The position numbers and the translations under genes are program-made. Below, one piece after another: positions 1 to 8,447 of a DNA stretch of 64,000 nucleotides. Location of the stretch: assembly GCF_004366075.1 (NCBI RefSeq), contig NZ_SODU01000003.1, positions 1,178,001 to 1,242,000 of the forward strand, read 5' to 3'. The notes under the pieces were generated by a model. It ran no database searches. It had not been told where the DNA came from and was given only the letters and a program-made list of their open reading frames with translations. The stretch comes from Kribbella pratensis (GTDB lineage Bacteria > Actinomycetota > Actinomycetes > Propionibacteriales > Kribbellaceae). Positions within the stretch are counted from its first letter, which is position 1. Every line of letters begins with the position of its first letter.

Positions 1-1346
1 CGCGACAACACGCTGTAGATACTCAGCAGCGCGTTGAAGACCGCCAGATCCGCCGAGTACGCCGGATCCGCCCGCCGGAGCAGATCGTTCTCGATGAGTT
101 CGGTGAGGAACCGTTCGAACCCGTCCCGATCCTCGAAGAACCGCCCGGCCAACGGCCGGTCCACCTCGTGCCGGACGAACCAGTCGGCAGGGTCCGGAAC
201 ACCGGCACGAACGGCGGCTTCGAACTCCGCATCCGCCACCGCCCCGGATCCCGCATCGCGCCCCGGGACGGCGTTGAGGCTCGCGCCGGGCAACCAGGCG
301 TCGAGCGTTTCGGCGAACCGCTTCCACGGCCACCTGGTCCTTTCGGGATGCGCTGTGAACAGCTGCTGGTAATGCGCGTAGGCCAGTTCTTTCTCGATCA
401 ACGGCGCCACGTCGCGGTCGAAGTCGAGAACGCCTTCGCCAAGCGCCTTCTTCGTCAGGTAGCGCGTCGGGACCGGCCTCGTTCCCGGGACGGTGTAGCC
501 GAGCTTCGAGTGGTACGGGACGCCGCGGCGCGAACCGACGTACAGGATCGGTTCGTCGCCGGACGGGTGGTAGCTGAGCAGGCCGTCGGACTCGTCGTAC
601 CAGCCGCCGCGGCCCTCGGTGAGCAGCACCATCAGGTCGACGAAGGCCTGCCCGAATCCGCGGACGATGACCGGTGCCTGCGGCCACAGCCCGTCCAGGT
701 CGACATCGGCGGTGTACCCCGGCGGGATGTAGGTGAGTCCGGCGTCGGCGGCCTGTGCGGCCCATGCGGATTCCGATGCCGTGGGCAACCGGTCCAGGTA
801 GCCGAGCGCGAGAACCACCGCGTCGGCCGCGATCTCCCGTCCGGACCCGAGGATCACCCGCTGGTCCGCAGTGAGCTCGACGGCTCGCTCCCGATGGGTG
901 ACGACGGTCGCGGGGAGATCGCGGACGACGCGCTCCCACACCCACGCCAGGTACTCCGCCTGCACCAGACGCGGTGGGAAGGCAAGAGGGCCGGGAGGTT
1001 CGAGCCCGGCCTTCTCGAGGATCACCGCGCCCTCGCCGGCGACCCAGGTGGCGAGGTCCGGCCCCGGCACGATCGGGCCCTCGCAGTCGACCGACTCGTC
1101 GGTGAAGATAGTGACGTCGGACGTCATCGAGTTCATCCACAGCAGCCGCGACTGATCGCGCCGCCAGATCCGCCCGCCTCCGGCCGGAAACGGATCCACC
1201 ACGTGAATCTCGACGCGGCGGCCACCGAGCAACTCGTCGGCACTGGCCGCGAACCGCTCCAGCAACCCGACCGTCCGCGGGCCACCACCCACGAACACCA
1301 CAGTCGCCGGCGCCTCCTTCCACGGATGCAGATCGGACACGGTCAT
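1..1346 (-). CDS. FAD/NAD(P)-binding oxidoreductase, 3' end outside window
   Basis: At least 448 codons are present and the C-terminus lies beyond position 1. The N-terminus has a dinucleotide-binding fold with a VVFVGGGPRT turn near residue 17, which fits the FAD-NAD(P)-binding family (PF13454 type) seen in large putative flavin monooxygenases. A second strand, IHVVDPFPAGGG, follows at about residue 45 as expected for the adenosine-ribose binding acidic residue. The ATG at 1346 overlaps the stop of the upstream monooxygenase gene as ATGA, so it is translationally coupled and is the last gene visible in the sulfur-type operon. It probably supplies an oxidation step on the same imported compound, or reduced flavin. 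The substrate cannot be read from the sequence. Confidence 0.75.
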   Translation of the reverse strand, partial: MTVSDLHPWKEAPATVVFVGGGPRTVGLLERFAASADELLGGRRVEIHVVDPFPAGGGRIWRRDQSRLLWMNSMTSDVTIFTDESVDCEGPIVPGPDLATWVAGEGAVILEKAGLEPPGPLAFPPRLVQAEYLAWVWERVVRDLPATVVTHRERAVELTADQRVILGSGREIAADAVVLALGYLDRLPTASESAWAAQAADAGLTYIPPGYTADVDLDGLWPQAPVIVRGFGQAFVDLMVLLTEGRGGWYDESDGLLSYHPSGDEPILYVGSRRGVPYHSKLGYTVPGTRPVPTRYLTKKALGEGVLDFDRDVAPLIEKELAYAHYQQLFTAHPERTRWPWKRFAETLDAWLPGASLNAVPGRDAGSGAVADAEFEAAVRAGVPDPADWFVRHEVDRPLAGRFFEDRDGFERFLTELIENDLLRRADPAYSADLAVFNALLSIYSVLS

Positions 1347-2659
1347 AGCTGCAGTCCTAGGTGGTCGCGGAGGGTTGTGCCGGTGTATTCCGGGCGGAAG
1401 ACGCCGCGTTCGCGGAGCAGGGGGACGACTCGGTCGACGAAGTCGTCGAGGCCGGACGGGGTGAGGTGCGGAACGAGTACGAAACCGTCGGCGGCGTTTT
1501 CCTGGACGTGCCGGTTGACGGCTTCCGCGACCGAGGTGGGTGAACCGACGAACGTCTGCCGGTTCTGCTGGTTGATGACGGTCTGCCGCAGCGACCAGCC
1601 GTGCGCCTCCGCCTGCGCCCGCCACTCGGAAACGATCGGAAACGGATCGTTGTACCCGACCCGCCCCTGCGTCACCGACGACCCGACGACCGGGTCCTCG
1701 GCCGGCAGCGGACCGTCCGGGTCGTAGGCCGAGAGATCGCGGCCCCAGAGCAGTTCGGCCAACACCAACGCGGTCGGACCGGAAACCTGCTGCTCCCGGA
1801 TGTACGCCGCTTTCTCGATCGCGTCGGCGTCCGTGTCCGCGACCACGACCGTCACCGCGGGCATGATCTTCAGCGACTCGTCGGTCCGCCCGTACTTCGC
1901 CAGCCGCGCCTTCACGTCCTTGTAGAAGGTCTGCCCGCCCTCGAACGTCCCGTGCCGGCTGAAGATCACGTCCGCGCTCGACGCCGCGAACTCGCGCCCC
2001 TCGTCGCTGTCACCGGCCTGGATGATCACCGGCCGGCCCTGCGGCGACGGCGGCAGACCGAACCGCCCGCGGATGGTGAAGTGCGCGCCGTCGTCCGCGA
2101 AGGCCCCAGCGCCTTCGCGGGCGAACGCACCCGCCGCCTGGTCCAGGACGAGGTCGTCCCCGTTCCAGGAGTCCCAGAGTTTCCGCACGATCCGGAGCGA
2201 TTCCTGCGCGCGGACGTACCGGTCGCCCTTGTCGAGGTACCCGCCGCGGCGGAAGTTCTCGCCGGTGAACGCGTCCCACGACGTCACGACGTTCCAGGCC
2301 GCGCGGCCGTTGGAGACGTGGTCGAGGGTCGAGAGTCGTTTCGCCAGTTCGTACGGCTCGTTGAAGGTCGAGTTGACGGTCGCGGCCAGGCCGAGGTGTG
2401 TCGTGACCGCCGCCAGCGCGCTGAGCACGGTCAGCGACTCGGGCCGCCCGACGACATCCAGGTCGTGGATCCTTCCCTTCACCTCACGCAGCCGCAGCCC
2501 CTCGGCCAGGAAGAAGAAGTCGAAGGTCCCACGTTCCGCAGTTTCCGCAAGTTGCCGGAACGATCCGAAATCGATCTGCGACCCGGACGCGGGGTCCGAC
2601 CAGACGGTCGTGTTGTTCACGCCCGGAAAGTGCGCGGCAAGATGGATCTGCTTGGTCAT
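1343..2659 (-). CDS. NtaA/SnaA/DszA-type FMN-dependent monooxygenase
   Basis: This 438-residue luciferase-like protein has the length and pattern of the NtaA/SnaA/DszA family, two-component monooxygenases that use FMNH2 from a separate reductase. Diagnostic stretches are the N-terminal HLAAHFPG strand, the FFFLAEGL strand near residue 49, the STLDHVSNGRAAWNVVTSWD segment near residue 110 and SPQGRPVIIQAGDSDEGREF near residue 207. A good ribosome binding site (GAGGAG) precedes the ATG, which overlaps the preceding gene by ATGA. In family members the reaction is cleavage of a C-N or C-S bond. The operon's sulfur-type leader peptide favours an organosulfur substrate such as an S-alkylated cysteine derivative. 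That is inference from context, not from active-site residues. Confidence 0.88.
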   Translation of the reverse strand: MTKQIHLAAHFPGVNNTTVWSDPASGSQIDFGSFRQLAETAERGTFDFFFLAEGLRLREVKGRIHDLDVVGRPESLTVLSALAAVTTHLGLAATVNSTFNEPYELAKRLSTLDHVSNGRAAWNVVTSWDAFTGENFRRGGYLDKGDRYVRAQESLRIVRKLWDSWNGDDLVLDQAAGAFAREGAGAFADDGAHFTIRGRFGLPPSPQGRPVIIQAGDSDEGREFAASSADVIFSRHGTFEGGQTFYKDVKARLAKYGRTDESLKIMPAVTVVVADTDADAIEKAAYIREQQVSGPTALVLAELLWGRDLSAYDPDGPLPAEDPVVGSSVTQGRVGYNDPFPIVSEWRAQAEAHGWSLRQTVINQQNRQTFVGSPTSVAEAVNRHVQENAADGFVLVPHLTPSGLDDFVDRVVPLLRERGVFRPEYTGTTLRDHLGLQL

Positions 2660-3735
2660 CGCACACTCCTCGCGTACCTGTTCACCGGCCGCCGCAACCC
2701 GAGCCGCCCGCGCAAACTCCCGCCCCGCTGTCCGGACCCGGCCAGGCCGCGTTCCCGCAGCACCGGCAGCAACTGCTCCGCGATCAACGGCACATCGAGC
2801 TCGAGCGACGCGGGCCGAAGCTGTACGCCGTCAACGCCCACCGCCGCCCATTCCTCTATCGACGAGGCGAGCCGCTCGACACCGTCGACGTGCGGCCGAA
2901 CCTCGGCAGACACGAGAACCAGCGGGCCGACCACCTGGTCCGACGTCAAAGTCACACTCGGACCGGCGAGCGTCACACTGCGACGAGCGTTTTCCCGCAG
3001 CTCCAGCACCTGATCCGACAGGACGCCGGAATCCGGCAGGAAGACGAGTTCCGCATCAGCGGCCGCCTCCAGCGCCTCCGGCGTACTGACCCGGATCGCG
3101 GTGATCGGGTGTCCCTGTGGCGGCCGCGGGACGATCGACGGGCCTTTGACACTGAACGTCGGCGACTCGAAGTCGACGTAGTGCAGCTTCTCCCGGTCGA
3201 CGAATCGCCCGGTGGCAGCGTCGCGGATGATCGCGTCGTCCTCCCACGAGTCCCACAGGCGACGCCCGGCGTCGACGACGTACCGCGCCTCCCTCCACGT
3301 CTCGGCAGCCGGCGCCGGCTCGCGCCGCCCGATCACCGCGGCCGCCTCGGCCGACGTCGAGACCTCAGCGATCCAGCCGGCCCGACCACCCGAGATGTGG
3401 TCAAGCGTCGCGACCGAGGCCTGCACATGGAACGGCTCCGTGTGAGTGACGGTGATCGTCGGCAGCAACCCGATCCGTTGTGTCACCGGCGCGACCCGCG
3501 CGGCCAGCCCGAGCGCATCCAGCCGGACACTCACCCGATCGGGTACGTCGTCCGGCGCCTCGAGCGCATCCACGAACGTCGCGAGGTCGACCCCCGCCGC
3601 CTCCGCCCGCTGCGCTGCCCGTACGGCGAGCTCACCGGTCAGAATCGCCCGCGGATCGACCTCCGGACCACGCCACGCCCCGGGATCCCCACCCGCGCCA
3701 TCGATCTCGATCGCCGTGATGAACCCGTGGCTCAT
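2656..3735 (-). CDS. LLM class flavin-dependent oxidoreductase
   Basis: A 359-residue luciferase-like monooxygenase from a different branch from its neighbour. It shows the TIM-barrel N-terminal strand FITAIEIDGAG, the HTEPFHVQASVATLDHISGGRAGW run typical of the family near residue 96, and RRLWDSWEDDAIIRD, a phrase also found in the NtaA-type neighbour. I place the start at the ATG at 3735, which overlaps the upstream reductase-acetyltransferase gene by ATGA; further upstream the frame is a shadow. The C-terminal tail after about residue 335 is arginine-rich and not family-like. Like its neighbour it needs FMNH2, which the gene immediately upstream can supply. Two distinct monooxygenases in one operon suggest either sequential oxidations or a two-subunit enzyme. 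Confidence 0.82.
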   Translation of the reverse strand: MSHGFITAIEIDGAGGDPGAWRGPEVDPRAILTGELAVRAAQRAEAAGVDLATFVDALEAPDDVPDRVSVRLDALGLAARVAPVTQRIGLLPTITVTHTEPFHVQASVATLDHISGGRAGWIAEVSTSAEAAAVIGRREPAPAAETWREARYVVDAGRRLWDSWEDDAIIRDAATGRFVDREKLHYVDFESPTFSVKGPSIVPRPPQGHPITAIRVSTPEALEAAADAELVFLPDSGVLSDQVLELRENARRSVTLAGPSVTLTSDQVVGPLVLVSAEVRPHVDGVERLASSIEEWAAVGVDGVQLRPASLELDVPLIAEQLLPVLRERGLAGSGQRGGSLRGRLGLRRPVNRYARSVR

Positions 3736-4787
3736 GACGCCACCTTCAATGCCACAGGGAGGTCCTTGCTGAACGGCAGCGGACCGATCGACTCGGGATC
3801 GGCCTCGGTGTCGAACTGCGGCTCGAATCCGACCGACAGATACAACCCGGCCGCCTCCGGCTGCCGCGGCCCCGTCGTCAGATACAGCCGCCGGTACCCG
3901 AGATCGAGCGCCGCCGACTCCAGCTCCGCGAGCACACGACGACCCAAGCCCTGCCGGCGATGCAGGTGCGACGTCCACATCCGCTTCACCTCGGCGGTCT
4001 CGTCGTCGTACCGACGGATCGCGCCCCCGGCAACCGTCTGCCCGCCGTACCGCAGCAGCACGAACGCGCCGCCGCGCTCGACGTGAAAGTCCGACGGCGG
4101 TACTTCGGTCAGCTGCGTGTTCTCGTTCGTACGCCCGTACCGCGTGCTGTACTCGACGACCAGATCCGCCAGCAACGGCGCCGCCTCGGGATCCTCCGGC
4201 CGCGCCCGGATCGCCTCCACCGCGGCGATCTGCACCGGCGTACTCTCCACCGGCTGCTCGCCCTCGACGGTCGCGAGGAACGCCTCCGTCACCTGATACA
4301 GCGGCACCGATGCCACCGGATCGAGCAGCAGCCCGCCGCCGTCGTACAGCTGGACGTGCGACGACAGTACGAACCACCCCTGCCCGATCGCACCCGCGCC
4401 GAGGCTGGTGAGCACCGGTCGGAGCGCGTAGTCGATCACCAGCACATGCGCCGGCGTACCGCCCGTTGCCAACGGCAACACCGTCTTGCCCTTCAACGCG
4501 TACTGCGGCAGCAGATCCAGGAACACCTTCAGCAAACCGGAGTACGCCGCCTTGTAGACCGGGGTCGTGACCACGACCGCATCCGCGTTCTCGAGCACCG
4601 AAGCCGCTGCGGAAATCGCTGGATCGTCGGCCTGACCGCGCAACAACGGCTCGGCCGGAAGATCGCGCAAGACGATCGGCGTGACGGTGTGGCCGTGGCT
4701 GATCAGGCGCTTGGTGACATAGTCGAGAACCGCGTCGGTCCGCGACGGGACCGATGGGCTGCTGGAGATCGTTGCAATGGTCGCCAT
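3732..4787 (-). CDS. SsuE-type FMN reductase fused to GNAT acetyltransferase
   Basis: A 351-residue two-domain protein. Residues 1-180 are an NADPH-dependent FMN reductase of the SsuE/flavodoxin-like type, with the TPVYKAAYSG flavin loop at 75-84 and the LPLATGG strand near 104. A linker follows, and residues 205-345 form a GNAT domain with the acetyl-CoA loop RRQGLG at 267-272 and the family's AAGLYLSVGFEP end. The reductase half should feed FMNH2 to the two monooxygenases encoded just downstream. The acetyltransferase half may N-acetylate the imported amine before oxidation, as SnaA (YtmI) does in Bacillus. The ribosome binding site AGGAG is formed over the stop codon of the preceding gene. 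The fusion itself argues that acetylation and flavin-dependent cleavage act on one pathway. Confidence 0.9.
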   Translation of the reverse strand: MATIATISSSPSVPSRTDAVLDYVTKRLISHGHTVTPIVLRDLPAEPLLRGQADDPAISAAASVLENADAVVVTTPVYKAAYSGLLKVFLDLLPQYALKGKTVLPLATGGTPAHVLVIDYALRPVLTSLGAGAIGQGWFVLSSHVQLYDGGGLLLDPVASVPLYQVTEAFLATVEGEQPVESTPVQIAAVEAIRARPEDPEAAPLLADLVVEYSTRYGRTNENTQLTEVPPSDFHVERGGAFVLLRYGGQTVAGGAIRRYDDETAEVKRMWTSHLHRRQGLGRRVLAELESAALDLGYRRLYLTTGPRQPEAAGLYLSVGFEPQFDTEADPESIGPLPFSKDLPVALKVAS

Positions 4788-4796
4788 TGAGTTCTC

Positions 4797-5750
4797 CTAT
4801 TTCTTCGGCAGACCGGGCGGGTTGATCAAGGACTTCGGGACGGCCTCGGCCTGCAGGCCCCACTTGGCCAGCACCTTCGCGTAACTGCCGTCCGCGATCG
4901 CCGCGTTCAGCGCGTCCGCGAGCGGCTTGACGAGCCCGTTGTCCTTCTTCGTCGTGATTCCGACCAGACCCTGCACGGGATAACTGGACGAGACGGTGCC
5001 GACGATCTCGGTCTTGTGCTGGGTCGCGACGTGGTACGACGCGTTCGGGTTCGGGCCGAGGTACAGGTCGATCCGGCCGGACTGCAGCGCGAGGTAGGTG
5101 TCCGCGGCCTGCTGGTAGTACTTGAGGTTCGCGGGTTTCCGGCCGGCCGCGACGTTCTGCTTGTTCCAGTCGACCAGGATCGCTTCCTGAAGCGTTCCGG
5201 AACCGACCGCGACGTTCTTTCCGGAGATGTCCGCCGGGCCGGTGATCTTCAGCCCCGAGCCGACCTTCGCCTCGAACGCGTGCAGCCCGAGCCGGTACGT
5301 CGCGAAGTCGTACTTCTCCTTGCGCAGTTCGGAAACTCCGATGTTCGAGATTCCGACCTGGTATTTCCCGGAGTCCAGCCCGAGGAACAGGTTCTCCCAG
5401 CTCGTCGTGTCGATCTGGGCCTGCAGCCCGAGGACGCTCGCGACCAGGTGGGCGACGTCGATCTCGACCCCGATCGGGGTCTTGTTGTCGTCGGCCGTGA
5501 ACCCGAGCGGCGGCAGTCCGCCACCGGCCGAGCCGTTCCCGACCACCAGTTTCCCGGACTCCCGCACCGAGGCCGGCAACTCGGCCGCGATGCTGTCCAC
5601 CTTCGCCGAGGTGATGTGCTGCTGGTTCGCCGAGGTGTCGAACGAAACCACCGAGGGATCACTGCTCTTGGCGGACTCCGCCTGCGGATCGGCACACGCG
5701 GCCGCCGCCAGCAGAACTACCCCGAGCACCAAGCTCCAACGTTTTCTCAT
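4797..5750 (-). CDS. Amino-acid-type ABC transporter substrate-binding lipoprotein (second copy)
   Basis: This 317-residue protein starts with a lipoprotein signal whose lipobox is LLAAAAC, so it should be anchored to the outer face of the membrane. The rest is a family 3 solute-binding protein with GVEIDVAHLVASVLGL near residue 95, TSWENLFLGLDSGKYQVG near residue 120 and the KYDFATYR phrase near residue 150. It is homologous along its whole length to the product of the gene directly upstream, so the two arose by tandem duplication. Divergence in the ligand region (LGLHAFEAK here, KDDIAFEAK in the other) suggests they recognise different but related ligands. Bacillus TcyJ and TcyK are a comparable pair serving one cystine-type transporter. 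Confidence 0.92.
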   Translation of the reverse strand: MRKRWSLVLGVVLLAAAACADPQAESAKSSDPSVVSFDTSANQQHITSAKVDSIAAELPASVRESGKLVVGNGSAGGGLPPLGFTADDNKTPIGVEIDVAHLVASVLGLQAQIDTTSWENLFLGLDSGKYQVGISNIGVSELRKEKYDFATYRLGLHAFEAKVGSGLKITGPADISGKNVAVGSGTLQEAILVDWNKQNVAAGRKPANLKYYQQAADTYLALQSGRIDLYLGPNPNASYHVATQHKTEIVGTVSSSYPVQGLVGITTKKDNGLVKPLADALNAAIADGSYAKVLAKWGLQAEAVPKSLINPPGLPKK

Positions 5751-5759
5751 CTGTTGTCC

Positions 5760-6692
5760 TCAGCTCGTCAGGGGAAGGCCGGGCGGGTTGATCTCGGACT
5801 TGGCGACCGCCTCGGTCGACACGTTCCAGCGGTCCAGGACCTTCGCGTAGCTGCCGTCCGCGATCACGCCGTCGATCGCCGTCTGGTAGGCCTTCACCAG
5901 GCCGCTGTCCTTCTTGGTGGTGGCCGCGATCAGGCCCTGCAGCGTCGGCCCGGCGCCGGAAAATTTGCCGATCGTCTCTGTCTCGCCGGACGTCTTCACG
6001 TGGTAGGCGATCGACGGGTTCGGCCCGAGGTATCCGTCGATCCGGCCGGAGCTCAGCGCCAGATACGTGTCGGTGTTCTTCTGGAAATACTTGATCGTTG
6101 CCGCCGGCAACCCGGCTTTGACGTTCGCCTCGTTCCAGTCGACCAGGATCTTCTCCTGGTTCGTCCCCGAGCCGACCGCAATCGTTTTCCCGGCGATGTC
6201 CTTCGCACCGGTGACTCGCCAGGTCCCGCCCTTCTTCGCCTCGAACGCGATGTCGTCCTTGCGGTACGTCGCGAAGTCGTACTTCTGCTTGCGCTTCTCC
6301 GTCACGGTGATGTTCGAGAAGCCCACGTCGTACTTGGCCGAGTCGAGGCCGACGAAGAGGTTCTCCCAGCTGGTCACCTCGATCTTCGGCTGCAGCCCGA
6401 GCGCCTGGGCGACCAGGTAGGCGATGTCCACCTCCAGCCCGATCGGCGTCTTGTTGTCGTCGGCGTAGAAGCCGAGCGGCACGCTGCCGCTGCCGAAGCC
6501 GGCGCCGACGACCAACGTGCCGCGGTCGCGGACCTTGGCCGGCAGTAACGCGGCAGCGGCGTCGTTGCGAGTGGTGGTCACCCGGTTCTGCTCGGCGGAG
6601 GTGTTGACCCCGGTATCCGAGGCAGCTGTGGCATCAGCGCCACAGCCGGCCAGCGTGAGCAGCGCAAGGGAGAGGACAAGAAGTCGTTTCAT
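5760..6692 (-). CDS. Amino-acid-type ABC transporter substrate-binding lipoprotein (first copy)
   Basis: Family 3 solute-binding lipoprotein of 310 residues with lipobox LTLAGC. Key phrases are GLEVDIAYLVAQALGL, TSWENLFVGLDSAKYDVG and KYDFATYRKDDIAFEAKKG, all matched by its paralogue downstream. I choose the ATG at 6692, whose A is shared with the stop codon of the ATPase gene, because AAGG lies seven bases upstream. A GTG three bases earlier is the alternative. The gene lies between the ATPase and the second binding-protein gene, only nine bases from the latter, so both are made from the same transcript. The family binds amino acids or small polar molecules. A sulfur amino acid is likely from the leader peptide, but unproven. 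Confidence 0.92.
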   Translation of the reverse strand: MKRLLVLSLALLTLAGCGADATAASDTGVNTSAEQNRVTTTRNDAAAALLPAKVRDRGTLVVGAGFGSGSVPLGFYADDNKTPIGLEVDIAYLVAQALGLQPKIEVTSWENLFVGLDSAKYDVGFSNITVTEKRKQKYDFATYRKDDIAFEAKKGGTWRVTGAKDIAGKTIAVGSGTNQEKILVDWNEANVKAGLPAATIKYFQKNTDTYLALSSGRIDGYLGPNPSIAYHVKTSGETETIGKFSGAGPTLQGLIAATTKKDSGLVKAYQTAIDGVIADGSYAKVLDRWNVSTEAVAKSEINPPGLPLTS

Positions 6693-7444
6693 CACAGCAC
6701 CTTCGAGATGAACGCACGGGTGCGCTCGTGGACGGGGTTGTCGAGCACTTCGCGCGGTGGACCCGATTCGACGATCCGGCCGCCATCGATGAAGACCACC
6801 GTGTCCGCGATCTCCCGGGCGAAGCCGATCTCGTGGGTGACGACGACCATCGTGGAGCCATCGCGCGCGAGCTCCTTGATCACGTCGAGGACCTCGCCGA
6901 CGAGCTCCGGGTCCAGCGCGCTGGTCGGCTCGTCGAACAGCAGGACCTTCGGTTTCAGCGCCAGCGCGCGAGCGATCGCGACACGTTGCTGCTGACCGCC
7001 CGACAGCTGCCGCGGGTAGGCGTCGGCCTTCTCACCGACGCCGACGCGCTCCAGCAGCTCGCGCGCGAACGGCTCGACCTCGCTGCGCTTGCGGCGCTGC
7101 GCGGACACCGGCGCCTCGACGACGTTCTGCAGCGCAGTGAGATGCCCGAAAAGGTTGAAGTTCTGGAACACGAACCCGACCTGCGACCGCTGCCGCAGGA
7201 TGTCGCGCTCCCGCAGCTCGTGCAGCTTGTCGCCGCGGCGTCGGTACCCGATCAGCTCGCCGTCGATCCGGATCAGCCCGCGATCCACCTTCTCCAGATG
7301 GTTGATCGACCGCAGCAGCGTCGACTTCCCCGATCCGGACGGGCCGAGGATCACGGTGACGGCGCCGGCCTGGACCTCAAGGTCGATCCCCTTCAGTACT
7401 TCGAGGTCGCCGAAGTTCTTGTGCACACCCTTCACGTCGATCAT
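6692..7444 (-). CDS. Polar amino acid ABC transporter ATP-binding protein
   Basis: A 250-residue ATPase of the GlnQ/HisP type. Walker A GPSGSGK is at 34-40, the Q-loop lies in VGFVFQNFNLFGHLTAL, the signature is LSGGQQQR, Walker B is VLLFDEPTSALD and the switch histidine sits in VVVTHEIGF. The start ATG at 7444 overlaps the permease stop as ATGA. Together with the single permease and the two lipoproteins it forms a complete importer. One permease gene implies a permease homodimer, unlike the TcyL/TcyM heterodimer in Bacillus. Confidence 0.95.
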   Translation of the reverse strand: MIDVKGVHKNFGDLEVLKGIDLEVQAGAVTVILGPSGSGKSTLLRSINHLEKVDRGLIRIDGELIGYRRRGDKLHELRERDILRQRSQVGFVFQNFNLFGHLTALQNVVEAPVSAQRRKRSEVEPFARELLERVGVGEKADAYPRQLSGGQQQRVAIARALALKPKVLLFDEPTSALDPELVGEVLDVIKELARDGSTMVVVTHEIGFAREIADTVVFIDGGRIVESGPPREVLDNPVHERTRAFISKVL

Positions 7445-8334
7445 CGCGTCGTACCTCGCGCGAAGCGGCGTTCCACGTAGTACTGCACGATCGACAGCAG
7501 TGTGGTCAGGACGATGTACCAGACCGTGGCGACCATCAGCAGCGGTACGACGCGGCTGTTCCGGCCGTAGATCACCTGCACCTGGTAGAAGAGCTCCGGG
7601 ATCGCCATCACCGAGACGATCGAGGTGCCCTTGAACAGGCTGATCACCTCGTTCGCGCCGTTCGGCAGGATCGAGCGCATCGCCTGCGGCAGCACGATCC
7701 GGAAGAACTGCCGCCGTTTCGGAATCCCCAGTGCGGCGGCGGCTTCGGTCTGGCCGGCGTCGACGGAAATGATTCCACCCCGGATGATTTCCGCGGCGTA
7801 CGCCGCCTGATGCAGAGCCAGCCCCAGTACGGCGGCGCCGAGCGGACCGAACAGGTTGTTCGTACTGAAGTGCACGAACTCCGGGCCGAACGGGATGCCC
7901 AGGCTGAGCTCCTGGTAGAGGTAGGCGATGTTGAACCAGAACAGCAGCTGCACGATCAACGGGATCGAGCGGAACGCCCAGATGTAGCCCCAGGCAACTA
8001 CTTGCAGGAACGGGCTGCCGGACAGCCGCATCGACGCGAGGACGGCGCCGAGCACGAACCCGAGCACCGTGCCGTACACCGTCAGCTGCACGGTCACCCA
8101 GAGCGCCGAGAAGACGGTCCTGGTGGCGAAGAACTGGAAGAACGTCGGCCAGTCCCAGCCCGGATTCGTGGCCAGTCCGTGCACGAACATCGCGAGCAGG
8201 ACGAGGACGACCCCGACGCCGACCCAGCGCCACGGATGTCGCCGGGCGACGACGGTCAGATCGGCTTCGAGCGGTACTGCGGTCGCCGGCGGTCCGGTCG
8301 TACCGGACGCAGACGTGACTGAAGTGGTGGACAC
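7441..8334 (-). CDS. Polar amino acid ABC transporter permease
   Basis: A 297-residue HisM/GlnP-type permease. After a roughly 35-residue cytoplasmic start it shows a first membrane segment (VGVGVVLVLLAMFVHGLA), a long periplasmic loop, and the family's core from FSALWVTVQLTVYGTVLGFV onward. The EAA motif that docks the ATPase is EAAAALGIPKRRQFFRIVLP. The start is GTG at 8334 with AGGGAG seven bases upstream. It is the first structural gene after the leader peptide and lies 113 bases from the leader's stop, leaving room for an attenuating structure. Confidence 0.93.
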   Translation of the reverse strand: MSTTSVTSASGTTGPPATAVPLEADLTVVARRHPWRWVGVGVVLVLLAMFVHGLATNPGWDWPTFFQFFATRTVFSALWVTVQLTVYGTVLGFVLGAVLASMRLSGSPFLQVVAWGYIWAFRSIPLIVQLLFWFNIAYLYQELSLGIPFGPEFVHFSTNNLFGPLGAAVLGLALHQAAYAAEIIRGGIISVDAGQTEAAAALGIPKRRQFFRIVLPQAMRSILPNGANEVISLFKGTSIVSVMAIPELFYQVQVIYGRNSRVVPLLMVATVWYIVLTTLLSIVQYYVERRFARGTTR

Positions 8335-8402
8335 GATGACACTCCCTGGCGGTGGGCAGGCTTCGCGGGCCCTGCGACGGCGGAGGGCGGCAGCGGGCAG
8401 CA

Positions 8403-8422
8403 GGCGTCCTGAACCGGACGCC
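8403..8422 (-). promoter_or_regulatory. Hairpin between leader peptide and permease gene
   Basis: The transcript can form a perfect seven-base-pair stem (GGCGTCC with GGACGCC) around a six-base loop, 25 bases after the leader's stop codon and 68 bases before the permease start. No run of U follows, so it is not a standard intrinsic terminator. It may act with leader translation to control readthrough or ribosome access. That mechanism is inference. Confidence 0.5.
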
Positions 8423-8447
8423 TTGACAGGACGTGAGGAGACTCAGG

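Noticed and set aside
168-1727. Long plus-strand open frame over the first gene
   Set aside because: It is the antisense shadow of the FAD/NAD(P)-binding and monooxygenase genes; its product is Arg/Pro/Gly-rich with no family pattern, as are the other long shadow frames in this GC-rich DNA.
1343-3735. Dibenzothiophene desulfurisation (dsz) cluster
   Set aside because: One enzyme is DszA-like, but no DszB desulfinase or DszC-type acyl-CoA-dehydrogenase-fold oxygenase is present, and the importer is of the amino-acid type.
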